DNA of 64,000 nt from a virus, in the IMG/VR virus record IMGVR_UViG_3300041955_000247, positions 1-64,000 of that record; one strand, written 5' to 3'. This document shows positions 1 to 7,722 of this stretch, piece after piece (within the stretch, counting starts at the first letter, position 1; every line of letters begins with the position of its first letter). The position numbers and the translations under genes were made by a program. A model generated the notes under the pieces. It was not told the origin of the DNA. It saw nothing but the letters and a program-made list of their open reading frames with translations, and did not search any database.

Positions 1-1
1 A

Positions 2-490
2 GTGACGCTCAGTTCGTCGAACGTCATCAGCCAAATGAACGCCCTGTGGGTCCAATTGGTGCGCGGCCGGGATTACCCCGACCTGATCATCATGGACAAC
101 GTCATGTACCGCTACTATCTCCAGGCGCTGCAATCCATTCAGCGCATTGGTCCGGAAGCGGTGCCGGGTGACATGGCCGAAGCCGGGTTCCAGGTTCTCA
201 AGTACCTGAACTCCGACGTCGTGCTGGATGGTGGCTTCCAGGGCTTCAGCACCGATCCGCTGCCGCCTCAGGTGAGTTCGTCCACCAGTGCTGTTGGTGG
301 TGCGCCGTCAACCACGGCCTACTTCCTCAACACCAAGTACCTGCACTGGCGTCCGCATGCCCGGCGCAACATGGTCCCGCTTGATCCGGACCGTTTCTCG
401 ATCAACCAGGACGCCATGGTTCGGCTGATTGGCTGGGCGGGCAACATGACGCTGAGCAACGCCTTCCTCCAGGGTGTCCTCACCTCGTAA
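2..490 (+). CDS. Major capsid protein, C-terminal part (5'-truncated)
   Basis: The frame is open at the left edge, so only the last 162 or so residues are present; the GTG at position 2 is not a credible start. The C-terminus (VRLIGWAGNMTLSNAFLQGV) resembles the ending of major capsid proteins of several podo- and siphoviruses, and small decoration-like genes follow directly, which suits the capsid position. The fold cannot be shown from the fragment. It could also be a capsid-like scaffold fusion, but capsid is the best reading. Confidence 0.62.
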   Translation: MTLSSSNVISQMNALWVQLVRGRDYPDLIIMDNVMYRYYLQALQSIQRIGPEAVPGDMAEAGFQVLKYLNSDVVLDGGFQGFSTDPLPPQVSSSTSAVGGAPSTTAYFLNTKYLHWRPHARRNMVPLDPDRFSINQDAMVRLIGWAGNMTLSNAFLQGVLTS

Positions 491-519
491 GGGGCGGAAC
501 CAGAAAGAGGAGAAAGACG

Positions 520-894
520 ATGCCTACAGCACAAGACCTTATGGGTCATGGCATGTCGTTTGGTGAGGCAGCGGAAATCGGCAACGACCCCGTTACCATC
601 AACGGTGCCGGTACGGCGCAGACTGGAGCAACGGCCATTCCTGAGAACTGCCGTTGTATCTCAGTGAATGGTCAAAGTGGCGCTACTGCCGTTGTGTTGC
701 CAAAGTCTGCCAAGATTGGCACGCCCTACTATGTGGTGGGTACCGGGGCGAGCCAGCCAATTGTGTACTGCCCTTCGGGTCAGTACATGAATGGTTCGCA
801 GAATGCCGGTGTCACGTTGTCTGCGGCTACTGCGGGTGGTCTCTTCATTCAGATATCACTGAACCATTGGATCACCATCCCACTGGCACCCTAA
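520..894 (+). CDS. Small virion protein, possible capsid decoration
   Basis: A 124-residue protein with a strong ribosome binding site (AGAGGAGAAAGACG before ATG). It is rich in Gly, Ala, Thr and Val and predicted beta-rich, with no membrane segment. The C-terminal half (VVLPKSAKIGTPYYVVG, then ISLNHWITIP) follows the same hydrophobic rhythm as the C-terminal domain of the short fibre protein at 17644-18084, which suggests a shared beta-fold of virion surface proteins. Its place directly after the capsid gene suggests a decoration role. This is inference from position and composition; the family is not recognised. Confidence 0.6.
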   Translation: MPTAQDLMGHGMSFGEAAEIGNDPVTINGAGTAQTGATAIPENCRCISVNGQSGATAVVLPKSAKIGTPYYVVGTGASQPIVYCPSGQYMNGSQNAGVTLSAATAGGLFIQISLNHWITIPLAP

Positions 895-901
895 CAATTA
901 A

Positions 902-929
902 CCGGGGCAAACCAATGCCCCGGCTTTCT
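902..929 (+). terminator. Rho-independent terminator after the 124-aa gene
   Basis: A perfect 8-bp stem (CCGGGGCA at 902-909, TGCCCCGG at 916-923) with a 6-base loop is followed by CTTTCT. It lies 7 bases past the stop codon and probably lowers read-through into the next gene, as is common after highly expressed capsid genes. Confidence 0.7.
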
Positions 930-1008
930 AGCGCGTAACACCGCATGGCAAACCAATGCCGAGGGGTGAGAGTTGAGTTCCCTTCAACCCCTGTAGAGGA
1001 GGCCAAGA

Positions 1009-1587
1009 ATGGCCAACCCGATTATCTACTCTACGACGACCCAATCGGGGATCGACATCAACAGCGTGTTCCTGTTGGACACGGCTAGTCACCCTGAGTA
1101 CCCGGCACCGCCCTTCTACCCCGGCGAACAGGCATGGGGCACCGATGGCAGTGCGTGGGTCTACGCTACCGCCAGCCAAACGCTTCCGGCTGGTGACGTG
1201 GTGGTTGTGTCAGAAGTGCCCGGCTCCTGGTCGGTGGCCCCCATTGGCGGTGCCACCATTGCCACTGCCCCCACCGGTGATCTTCTCGGTGTGGTTGGTG
1301 GACCCAGCGGCACCGTTGCGGTTCCGGCTCCGTCGGGAACGCAAACGGCGGCGTACTTCTGGATCCAGCGTGCAGGCAATGCGCAGAACGTTAGCTGCGC
1401 GGCGTCGACCACGAAGGATGCACAACTGCACTCAAGCGCTACCGTTGCCGGTCAGGTGACCACCACGGCGGGTGGCTCAGGTACGAGCTACAACGTCAAC
1501 GGCATGGTCATCAGTCAGGCCACCGGTTCGTTGGCAGGTCCCAACACGGCAGTTCTCAACTGGCCGGTTGTTGGTGCCACGGGCTAA
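1009..1587 (+). CDS. Predicted beta-rich virion protein
   Basis: A 192-residue protein starting at ATG behind TAGAGGAGG. It is rich in Gly, Ala, Thr and Val with no charged helices. The middle (GGVVGGPSGTVAVPAPSG region) and the end (VLNWPVVGATG) look like beta-sandwich decoration or fibre-type proteins. It sits between two terminators, so it is probably made at its own level in the capsid cluster. A head decoration or stabilisation protein is plausible; the family is not recognised. Confidence 0.6.
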   Translation: MANPIIYSTTTQSGIDINSVFLLDTASHPEYPAPPFYPGEQAWGTDGSAWVYATASQTLPAGDVVVVSEVPGSWSVAPIGGATIATAPTGDLLGVVGGPSGTVAVPAPSGTQTAAYFWIQRAGNAQNVSCAASTTKDAQLHSSATVAGQVTTTAGGSGTSYNVNGMVISQATGSLAGPNTAVLNWPVVGATG

Positions 1588-1601
1588 CCTATGCTACCTT
1601 C

Positions 1602-1636
1602 CCCAGCCGGTCTAAACCCCGGCTGGGTTTGTCTTT
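1602..1636 (+). terminator. Rho-independent terminator after the 192-aa gene
   Basis: A perfect 9-bp stem (CCCAGCCGG at 1602-1610, CCGGCTGGG at 1619-1627) with an 8-base loop is followed by TTTGTCTTT. It lies 14 bases after the stop codon and separates the capsid genes from the glycosyltransferase gene. Confidence 0.78.
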
Positions 1637-1653
1637 ACCACTAGGAGCATGGT

Positions 1654-3060
1654 ATGGAATCGTCTGCGCTCGACATGTTTCAGGCTGCAATCAAGAACCA
1701 AATGAAAGGAAATTTGCCCCAGGCCATGACACAGTTAGACGCTGTGTTGCTGGCCGATCAAACTTTCCACCCGGCGTGGGCCTCACGTGCTGGAATCTTG
1801 AAAGCGCTCGGCCATCCTTTTGATGCAGTTCTGAATTACAATTGCGCAATCAATCTGGTCCCCGACGACGCCAGCTACTACAATGATCGTGGCACGGCCT
1901 ATATGGACCTTGAGCGGTGGGGCACCGCGCTTGATGATTTCAAGCGGGCCAATGCCAGGGACAACAAGATACCAGAAGTCTATTTCAACATTGGTGCCAC
2001 TTTGCTGCGCCAGCGCAAGGTGCGTGAATCCTTGGAATACTTCCAAAAGGCTATTGCATTGAGGCCGGGTTATGCCAATGCGAAGCTGAGCCTTTCCATG
2101 GCCCATTTGATGCTTGGCGAACTTGAAACCGGCTTTGAGCAGTTTGAAGTGCGCTGGGATTGTGGGCAAATGAAGAAGCGCAACCTGCCTTATCCTGAGT
2201 GGGAGGGGGAACGGGCTGACGACCCCAATGACATTTTGCTGCTTTGCGGTGAGCAGGGCATGGGTGACTCCATTCAATTCTGCCGCTACGCCAAGCTGGT
2301 CAAGGCGCGATGGGGGGCGAAGGTTTATTTGGAAGTGCAACACCCCGTGGTGCGGCTGTTGCGTGGTGTGGAAGGGGTGGATGGCATTTTGGCCTTTGGG
2401 GAAAAGATGCCGTTCGGCATCAAAACCTGCATCACCATGCTATCGGCACCCCGCGTGCTGAAAACCACTCTGGACACCATACCCGGCGAATGCCCCTACC
2501 TGCCCTATGATGATTTTCGCGCCTCACTGTGGCGTGACCGGCTGAAGAACTTGCCACCTGGGCTTAAAGTAGGGCTTTGCTGGGCGGGCATGAACCGTGA
2601 GGACGATGTGACGGCTAGGTCCATTGATAGCCGTCGTTCCATGCAGCTTGCCGATTTCAAAACCTTGGGTGCCCTCAAGGGCATTTCTTGGGTTTCACTT
2701 CAGCTAGGCCCACCCAAGGAACAGCTTCGTCTCAACCCCGCAGGCATGACCATTGGTGATTGGACCAGCGATCTCTACGATTTCTTTGATACGGCAGCGT
2801 TGATCCAATGTCTTGATCTTGTGATTACCGTGGATACGTCGGTGGCGCACGTTGCTGCCGGTTTGGGCAAGCCCACATGGCTGCTCAGCCGCTATGACGC
2901 ATGCTGGCGATGGCTTATGGACCGCGACGACACACCGTGGTATCCTACCATGCGCCTCTTCACCCAGAAGAAGCCCTATGACTGGGAAGGTGTGCTGGAA
3001 CGCATGATCATGCCCTTGCAAACCTTGGCCAATCAAGCCCGACAGCGTGATGCTGCATAG
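1654..3060 (+). CDS. TPR-containing glycosyltransferase (GT9/heptosyltransferase-like)
   Basis: A 468-residue protein in two parts. Residues about 1-150 are TPR helices of the typical form (LDDFKRANARDNKIPEVYFN, LEYFQKAIALRPGYANAKLS). Residues about 190-450 form a glycosyltransferase domain of the GT9/ADP-heptose type, with a GEQGMGDSIQF loop near 195 and a C-terminal nucleotide-sugar region (LDLVITVDTSVAHVAAGLGK, then WRWLMDRDDTPWYPTMRLF). Bacterial proteins of this architecture are common in Alphaproteobacteria. Lying between capsid and neck genes suggests it glycosylates a virion protein or a host surface polymer. The substrate is unknown. Confidence 0.85.
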   Translation: MESSALDMFQAAIKNQMKGNLPQAMTQLDAVLLADQTFHPAWASRAGILKALGHPFDAVLNYNCAINLVPDDASYYNDRGTAYMDLERWGTALDDFKRANARDNKIPEVYFNIGATLLRQRKVRESLEYFQKAIALRPGYANAKLSLSMAHLMLGELETGFEQFEVRWDCGQMKKRNLPYPEWEGERADDPNDILLLCGEQGMGDSIQFCRYAKLVKARWGAKVYLEVQHPVVRLLRGVEGVDGILAFGEKMPFGIKTCITMLSAPRVLKTTLDTIPGECPYLPYDDFRASLWRDRLKNLPPGLKVGLCWAGMNREDDVTARSIDSRRSMQLADFKTLGALKGISWVSLQLGPPKEQLRLNPAGMTIGDWTSDLYDFFDTAALIQCLDLVITVDTSVAHVAAGLGKPTWLLSRYDACWRWLMDRDDTPWYPTMRLFTQKKPYDWEGVLERMIMPLQTLANQARQRDAA

Positions 3061-3072
3061 AGGAGTTGACCT

Positions 3073-3885
3073 ATGAGTGATGTAGATTATGGCCCGGCTT
3101 TCCGTCCACAGGGCGTTGATTGGAATAATGCCGATCAGACCGTTGGTACCGTCAATTTCCAGGATCGCAACACCCATGCGATCTTTTACATGGATAAACG
3201 CCACAATCCAGCGAAATCTGAGGCTGCCGGTCACCCGGTATTTGACAACATTGCGTTCGTTCGCATTGGCAACCCCGGTGAGCGCTTGAATGTGGTCATT
3301 CGCCCCGCCACTGATGTGGACCGCAGGCGCTTTGCCCTTCAGTGGGCACAGTTCCAGCAGAATGCAGAGCAGCGGCCCGACGGCGCACCCATTTCGCTGC
3401 TTTACCCCAATGACCCGGCGAAGATAGGCTTGCTGGAAGGGTGCAGCGTGTTCACCATTGAGCAATTGGCCGAACTCTCAGGCAACGCCATTGAGAACAT
3501 TGGTATGGGCTGCCAAACCATGGTCAATGAGGCCCAGGCTTACCTGAAGATGGCCAGCAAAGGGGTTGGTGCCATTGAGTTCCGCAAGCAGCTCCAGGAA
3601 CGCGATCAGCGGCTTGCCGCGCAGCAACACCAAATTGACGAATTGAACAACACCGTGACCAAGTTGCTCCGGCAGCTTAAGTCCGGGGCCTTGCGTGAGG
3701 CTGATATTGAGAGCGCAGGCATGATGGAACGCCCCACACATATGCCGCATGCGCAGTTCGACGCGCAGTCGGAACAGATTGCCGCGCTTGATCGGCAGAA
3801 CCGTGGTGCGGGCCGCGTGAAAGCCCCGGCACCGAAGAAAACAGCGTCCAAACCGCGTAGAGAACGCACACGTCTTGCCGAATGA
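3073..3885 (+). CDS. Conserved virion-region protein with C-terminal coiled coil
   Basis: A 270-residue protein behind an AGAGGAG ribosome binding site. The N-terminal 90 residues contain a beta-type segment (DNIAFVRIGNPGERLNVVIR), then RRFALQWAQFQQNAEQRPDG and a helical piece (CSVFTIEQLAELS). Residues about 165-215 are a coiled coil (KQLQERDQRLAAQQHQIDEL), and the tail is basic (KAPAPKKTASKPRRERTR). Proteins of this layout occur beside capsid genes in other phages without a known function. The coiled coil plus basic tail would suit a scaffold or DNA-contacting head protein, but that is inference. Confidence 0.7.
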   Translation: MSDVDYGPAFRPQGVDWNNADQTVGTVNFQDRNTHAIFYMDKRHNPAKSEAAGHPVFDNIAFVRIGNPGERLNVVIRPATDVDRRRFALQWAQFQQNAEQRPDGAPISLLYPNDPAKIGLLEGCSVFTIEQLAELSGNAIENIGMGCQTMVNEAQAYLKMASKGVGAIEFRKQLQERDQRLAAQQHQIDELNNTVTKLLRQLKSGALREADIESAGMMERPTHMPHAQFDAQSEQIAALDRQNRGAGRVKAPAPKKTASKPRRERTRLAE

Positions 3886-3893
3886 GGCACTAG

Positions 3894-4166
3894 ATGGACC
3901 CCACCCAGGCTGCGGCAGCTCTTCAGAACTCAAATCCGGGGGGTATGCAGGGGGCTGCCCCGGTGCCTACCCCGCAGCAGCTCCTGACTATTCAGAACCT
4001 GATGAAAAATCCAGGTGGTCTGGGTGCGATGCAGCCTCAACCAATGCAACCCATGACACCCTCACCGGAGGCACAGCCGTTGAATATGTCACAGGGTGGC
4101 ATGATGCAGCCGATGCAAAATCAGCAACAGCTTTTGCAGTTAATGGGTACGCCGTCAGGCCAATAA
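3894..4166 (+). CDS. Met/Gln/Pro-rich small protein
   Basis: A 90-residue low-complexity protein dominated by Gln, Met, Pro and Gly, ending LLQLMGTPSGQ. It lies 8 bases after the previous gene and 1 base before the next, so it belongs to the structural operon. Several similar low-complexity proteins occur in this cluster (5862, 9813, 10036, 11652). All may be minor internal or flexible virion parts. No family recognised. Confidence 0.6.
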   Translation: MDPTQAAAALQNSNPGGMQGAAPVPTPQQLLTIQNLMKNPGGLGAMQPQPMQPMTPSPEAQPLNMSQGGMMQPMQNQQQLLQLMGTPSGQ

Positions 4167-4167
4167 G

Positions 4168-5145
4168 ATGCTCACTGCATTAGAAATGGTGCAGGCTGCC
4201 GAAGCAGAACTGGGTTTGCCGCAGTCAACCAGCGCCTATACCACAGCCGCAGATAATACCGGCATGCAAATGGGGGCCTTGGCCAACCGCGTGCTGGACG
4301 AACTGCGCCGCATGAACCGCTGGACTGCCCAGCAATTTGAGTACAACTTGGTTGTCCTGCCACCCACCGATACTACCGGCAATATGGCCGCAGGAAGTGC
4401 GGTCATCACGAACATCCCCAGCACCACAGGGCTGTCTCCCAACTACTGGCAGGTGGCAGGCCCAGGTATCCCTGTGGCGGCACGGCTTCAGTCAGTGGAT
4501 TCCCCCACTCAAGTAACTATGGATATGGAGAACACGAACCCGGAAGCCATAACGGGGGCAGAGATCCAGTTCTTGCTGGATACCTACCCCATGCCGGTGG
4601 GATTTGATTGGTTCAACAACAGGACCATGTGGGACCGCACCAACAGGTGGGAACTGCTTGGCCCAGACAGCCCCCAAATTGACCAGTGGCACCGTTCAGG
4701 TATTGTGGCTACTGGTCCAAGAAGGCACTTCCGCAAAATAGGTCCTTACCCCAGCTCCTTCAGAATTTGGCCGCCACCGGCTGAAATCACCGCGCCGTTG
4801 CAGCTAGTGTTCGAATACCTAAGCATTGCGGCTGTGGCGGTGAACGGCAACATGGCAGATGGCGCTACTTTCTCCCAGTATTTTGAGAATGACGACGATG
4901 TGCCGCTGCTGGACGATCAGGCCATCACCATGGGCATAAAATGGATGTTTTGGGAGGCCAAGGGGTTTGGCTCATACGTCACGCTGCAAAACCGCTGGGT
5001 GGATTACGTGAAGCGGCTGATTGCACGCGACGGCGCTGCGCCGACAATCCCATTGGTGAGCCGGGTCAATCCGATCTTCGTTAGTCCGGCCAACGTTCAA
5101 GACGGTTTTTTCCCAGGTCCAGTCGGCCCAAATCAGGGGATTTAG
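4168..5145 (+). CDS. Putative head-tail adaptor (neck) protein
   Basis: A 325-residue protein. The central segment (GFDWFNNRTMWDRTNRWELL, then PQIDQWHRSGIVATGPRRHF) matches a pattern I recall from podovirus neck/adaptor proteins of the P22 gp4 and BPP-1 kind. A helical N-terminus (LANRVLDELRRMNRW) and a helical C-terminus surround a beta-rich middle. Its position between the capsid group and the tail hub fits a head-to-tail connector. Membership of a precise family is not certain. Confidence 0.6.
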   Translation: MLTALEMVQAAEAELGLPQSTSAYTTAADNTGMQMGALANRVLDELRRMNRWTAQQFEYNLVVLPPTDTTGNMAAGSAVITNIPSTTGLSPNYWQVAGPGIPVAARLQSVDSPTQVTMDMENTNPEAITGAEIQFLLDTYPMPVGFDWFNNRTMWDRTNRWELLGPDSPQIDQWHRSGIVATGPRRHFRKIGPYPSSFRIWPPPAEITAPLQLVFEYLSIAAVAVNGNMADGATFSQYFENDDDVPLLDDQAITMGIKWMFWEAKGFGSYVTLQNRWVDYVKRLIARDGAAPTIPLVSRVNPIFVSPANVQDGFFPGPVGPNQGI

Positions 5146-5170
5146 TTGACATTTTAGTAAATTTAATGTA

Positions 5171-5199
5171 CCTCCTAGTTTTTGGAGGGTGTAACAGTG
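5171..5199 (+). promoter_or_regulatory. Hairpin that can mask the HNH gene's ribosome binding site
   Basis: CCTCC at 5171-5175 can pair with GGAGG at 5184-5188 across an 8-base loop (TAGTTTTT). GGAGGG is the ribosome binding site 7 bases before the GTG start at 5197. The paired form would hide it, so the endonuclease may be translated weakly or only when the RNA is opened. T4 homing-endonuclease genes are known to use RNA structures in this way; its use here is inference. Confidence 0.5.
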
Positions 5200-5727
5200 A
5201 AAGAACATCGTGGAAATGGAGTAGAATTCAGGGGTGACCCAAAAGGGCAGCTCCTGTCAAGAATATCAAAGAACCCTACCACCGGCTGCTGGATTTGGAT
5301 GGGTGCTTTGTTTCAGGGTAGCGGCTATGGTCAGTTCTCAAATAGGGAACTTTCAAAGTCGCCAACTACAGCACACCGTGCCGCCTGGGAAATTCTTAAA
5401 GGCCCTATTCCTGCTGGCAAAATGGTGCTCCATAAGTGTGATAACAGGAAGTGTGTGAACCCTGACCATTTGTATTGTGGCTCGAATGCTGAAAACATGC
5501 GTGATAGGAGTCTGCGTGGGTATGTACACCAGATGCGTCTTGACGAAGGAAAAGTTCGTGAGATGCGCAAGTTGAGACAAGCAGGGTGGCCTTGGCGTAA
5601 ATTAGCTGCAAAGTATGATGTTCATACTAACGCAATTATTGAGGCTACGATGGGTCGATCTTGGGCCTATGTGGACGAACCGATTCCTACAATAAAAATC
5701 GGTCCTGGCCGTCGTAAGGGTGGCTGA
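5197..5727 (+). CDS. HNH homing-type endonuclease
   Basis: The start is taken as GTG at 5197 because GGAGGG lies 7 bases upstream; a TTG at 5182 overlaps that site. The 176-residue protein has the HNH-3 type layout: GCWIWMG near residue 25, a GYG turn, AHRAAWE, then the HNH core VLHKCDNRKCVNPDHLYCG with the conserved Cys/His ligands, then AENMRDR. A C-terminal helix-turn-helix (REMRKLRQAGWPWRKLAAKY) probably provides DNA binding. It is a free-standing insertion between the adaptor gene and a tiny structural-operon gene, typical of phage homing endonucleases. Confidence 0.9.
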   Translation: MKEHRGNGVEFRGDPKGQLLSRISKNPTTGCWIWMGALFQGSGYGQFSNRELSKSPTTAHRAAWEILKGPIPAGKMVLHKCDNRKCVNPDHLYCGSNAENMRDRSLRGYVHQMRLDEGKVREMRKLRQAGWPWRKLAAKYDVHTNAIIEATMGRSWAYVDEPIPTIKIGPGRRKGG

Positions 5728-5728
5728 T

Positions 5729-5851
5729 ATGGCATACAAGAACGGCGATCCACCCTGTCCAAACCCTCCGACGATCACGGTCAATACCGTGGTCATCAAG
5801 CGCGACGACAGCCCCCGCTACATTTACAACCCGGTTCGGCCACTGGGGTAA
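5729..5851 (+). CDS. 40-aa small protein in the structural operon
   Basis: A 40-residue reading frame starting at ATG directly after the HNH gene's stop, with AAGGG 8 bases upstream. The sequence starts MAYKNGDPPCPNPPTITVNT and ends YIYNPVRPLG; it is Pro-rich with a short beta-like stretch. The next gene begins 10 bases later with its own AAGGAGG site. Codon use matches the neighbours. Its function is unknown. The frame could be fortuitous, but it fills the gap between two genes exactly. Confidence 0.55.
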   Translation: MAYKNGDPPCPNPPTITVNTVVIKRDDSPRYIYNPVRPLG

Positions 5852-5861
5852 GGAGGACAAG

Positions 5862-6128
5862 ATGCCTTCTATAGACGAAATTGTTGCGGCATTGAAGGGT
5901 CAGCCCGTGGCCCCAATGCCTAACACAACAAATGCCCCTGCTGTCCCTCCCCAGCAATTTGCCCAGAACGTACCGCCACCCCAGCCTGCTTGGGCGGGGC
6001 TCCCCCTGCGATTACCGGCTGGTCAATTCACTTCCCCACAAGGACCATTGCAGGTTGTTGGCCCCGCTCAATACAGAAACGCCATGCGAGTGCTTGGTAT
6101 CCAGCCGACCGAGTACAACAAGAAGTGA
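5862..6128 (+). CDS. Pro-rich small structural-operon protein
   Basis: An 88-residue protein with a very good AAGGAGGACAAG ribosome binding site. The N-terminus MPSIDEIVAALKGQ and the C-terminal LRVPAGQ- and PAQYRNAMRVLGI-like helices flank a Pro/Gln-rich middle. The next protein starts with a similar helix (MPSQAEVIQALRNAGL), which suggests a repeated binding helix in neighbouring virion proteins. Function unknown. Confidence 0.6.
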   Translation: MPSIDEIVAALKGQPVAPMPNTTNAPAVPPQQFAQNVPPPQPAWAGLPLRLPAGQFTSPQGPLQVVGPAQYRNAMRVLGIQPTEYNKK

Positions 6129-6141
6129 ACGAGGGTGAATT

Positions 6142-7722
6142 ATGCCCTCACAGGCGGAAGTCATTCAGGCGCTGCGCAATGCCGGGCTTAGCCAAGTGCC
6201 GCCGCCGCAATCACCGGCCAGCGTCACCGCTGGCGCAGCACCTTTTGCCAGCGCCCTGGGGCTGCCTGAGGCTTTGCAGGCACTACGCGGCCAGCTAACC
6301 CCTGAGGAGGCCAAGGGCTTTGCGTTGACATCTGCTATGGGCCTGCTGCCGGGTGCCAAGACTGAAACCGCCGCAGTCAAGACCATGGGGGAACTGCTGC
6401 CCCATTTTTATCCTGAAGGGAGTACTTTTGCTAATATGACTCCTAAAGGCTATTTGACAGCCATGGGAAGTTCCCTGCCAGAAAAATTGCCTCAGGATGT
6501 GGAGAATGTACTGAAGCCCTATATGCAGCCTCCCAAAACCGGTAGGGTGCCGGGGCCGGTCAAGATTTATAACCCTCAGGGGAGCCTTGAAGATAAAAAA
6601 GACTTTGTGACCCAGCAACTTGCAGAAATGTGGCACAACGGGGAAAATCTGCCGGGGGCTACAACTAATTCAAAATTTGATATTGAGAATAATATTCTGC
6701 CAAAGCTTGGCATTGCAAAGCATGAATTTTGGGGTGCGGTCGAAGACATGTCCGATAAAATAGATGCTATTAAGCAAGCTGCTGCCAACCCCGGAAAAAT
6801 GCTGCCCCCTGGCATTACCCAAACAGATATTGACAAAGAACTAGCCAAGAACCCAGGTGCTTCAATCTTTGATATTGCCAAGACAAACATTGAGGGACCA
6901 AGTACCCAATACAGTCCTGCACCGCTGACCAATTCTATGTTGGGAACTAAAGGCTACGGCAGTGCTAATGAATCTACTATCCCGCGTGAGGGGGGAATTC
7001 AATATACGCCGCTTAAAGCGTCCATTCTTGGTACCAGCGAGAATCTTCTACATGGGACGAGAATGGGTGATTATGCGTGGAAAACGCCGACTGGTGGGCT
7101 TATGGGCACTGAAGCCGATGCTTTGCGTTTGCCTGATGACGAACTAGGGGTTCATTTTGGCAATCCAAAACAGGCACAGGTATTTGCCAGCAGTTATCTT
7201 GATGAAGGCTATAAGCCCCGGTACTACCCCGTTGTAGTGGCAACGAATAATCCACTCAGAATGCAAGATCTGGGGTCATGGGGCACAGATAATCTTGATA
7301 CTTCCCTGAGAAATTTGAATCGAGGTCGTTTTGGGGGTAAGTATAAGGCAAACATTTCGGGGGGAACAGACATACAGCGTAATTTGGACAGCCCAGAAAC
7401 TGTTGGTAAATTTCCCGACGAAGAAGTAGATAAATTGCATGGTATTCAGGATTACAGGGATTACATTGCGAGCAAAGGCTACGACAGCGTAGTCTATAAA
7501 AATACTGAAGAAGACCCAGGACACGACAGTTACATCAAATTCACGCCATCGCCTGAGGCCCCGGATTTTGTTACAGGTGTGCGTTCCCCGTTTGCCGCGT
7601 TTGACCCGGCCAAGATCATGCGCCCAGAACTGGCGGCAGGCATAGGTGGCGCGGCAGCCCTCAGCCCGCAGGGTCAGGAATACATTCAGGCCCTGCAAAA
7701 CGGGGGCCAGCAGAACCAATGA
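6142..7722 (+). CDS. Virion-associated protein with ADP-ribosyltransferase-like C-terminal domain
   Basis: A 526-residue protein. Residues 1-60 are a helical, Pro-rich lead, and 60-290 are a mixed region. Residues about 300-485 look like the ADP-ribosyltransferase fold found in phage polyvalent proteins: LLHGTR (His near 304), ELGVHFGNPKQAQVFA near 335-350, a strand VVVATNNPLRMQDLG, then GYDSVVYKNTEEDPGHDSYI near 447-465 with the Glu-rich catalytic loop, and FDPAKIMRP. Phages such as T4 carry ADP-ribosyltransferases that enter with the DNA and modify host proteins. Position in the tail/ejection cluster suggests it is packaged. Activity is inferred. Confidence 0.7.
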   Translation: MPSQAEVIQALRNAGLSQVPPPQSPASVTAGAAPFASALGLPEALQALRGQLTPEEAKGFALTSAMGLLPGAKTETAAVKTMGELLPHFYPEGSTFANMTPKGYLTAMGSSLPEKLPQDVENVLKPYMQPPKTGRVPGPVKIYNPQGSLEDKKDFVTQQLAEMWHNGENLPGATTNSKFDIENNILPKLGIAKHEFWGAVEDMSDKIDAIKQAAANPGKMLPPGITQTDIDKELAKNPGASIFDIAKTNIEGPSTQYSPAPLTNSMLGTKGYGSANESTIPREGGIQYTPLKASILGTSENLLHGTRMGDYAWKTPTGGLMGTEADALRLPDDELGVHFGNPKQAQVFASSYLDEGYKPRYYPVVVATNNPLRMQDLGSWGTDNLDTSLRNLNRGRFGGKYKANISGGTDIQRNLDSPETVGKFPDEEVDKLHGIQDYRDYIASKGYDSVVYKNTEEDPGHDSYIKFTPSPEAPDFVTGVRSPFAAFDPAKIMRPELAAGIGGAAALSPQGQEYIQALQNGGQQNQ

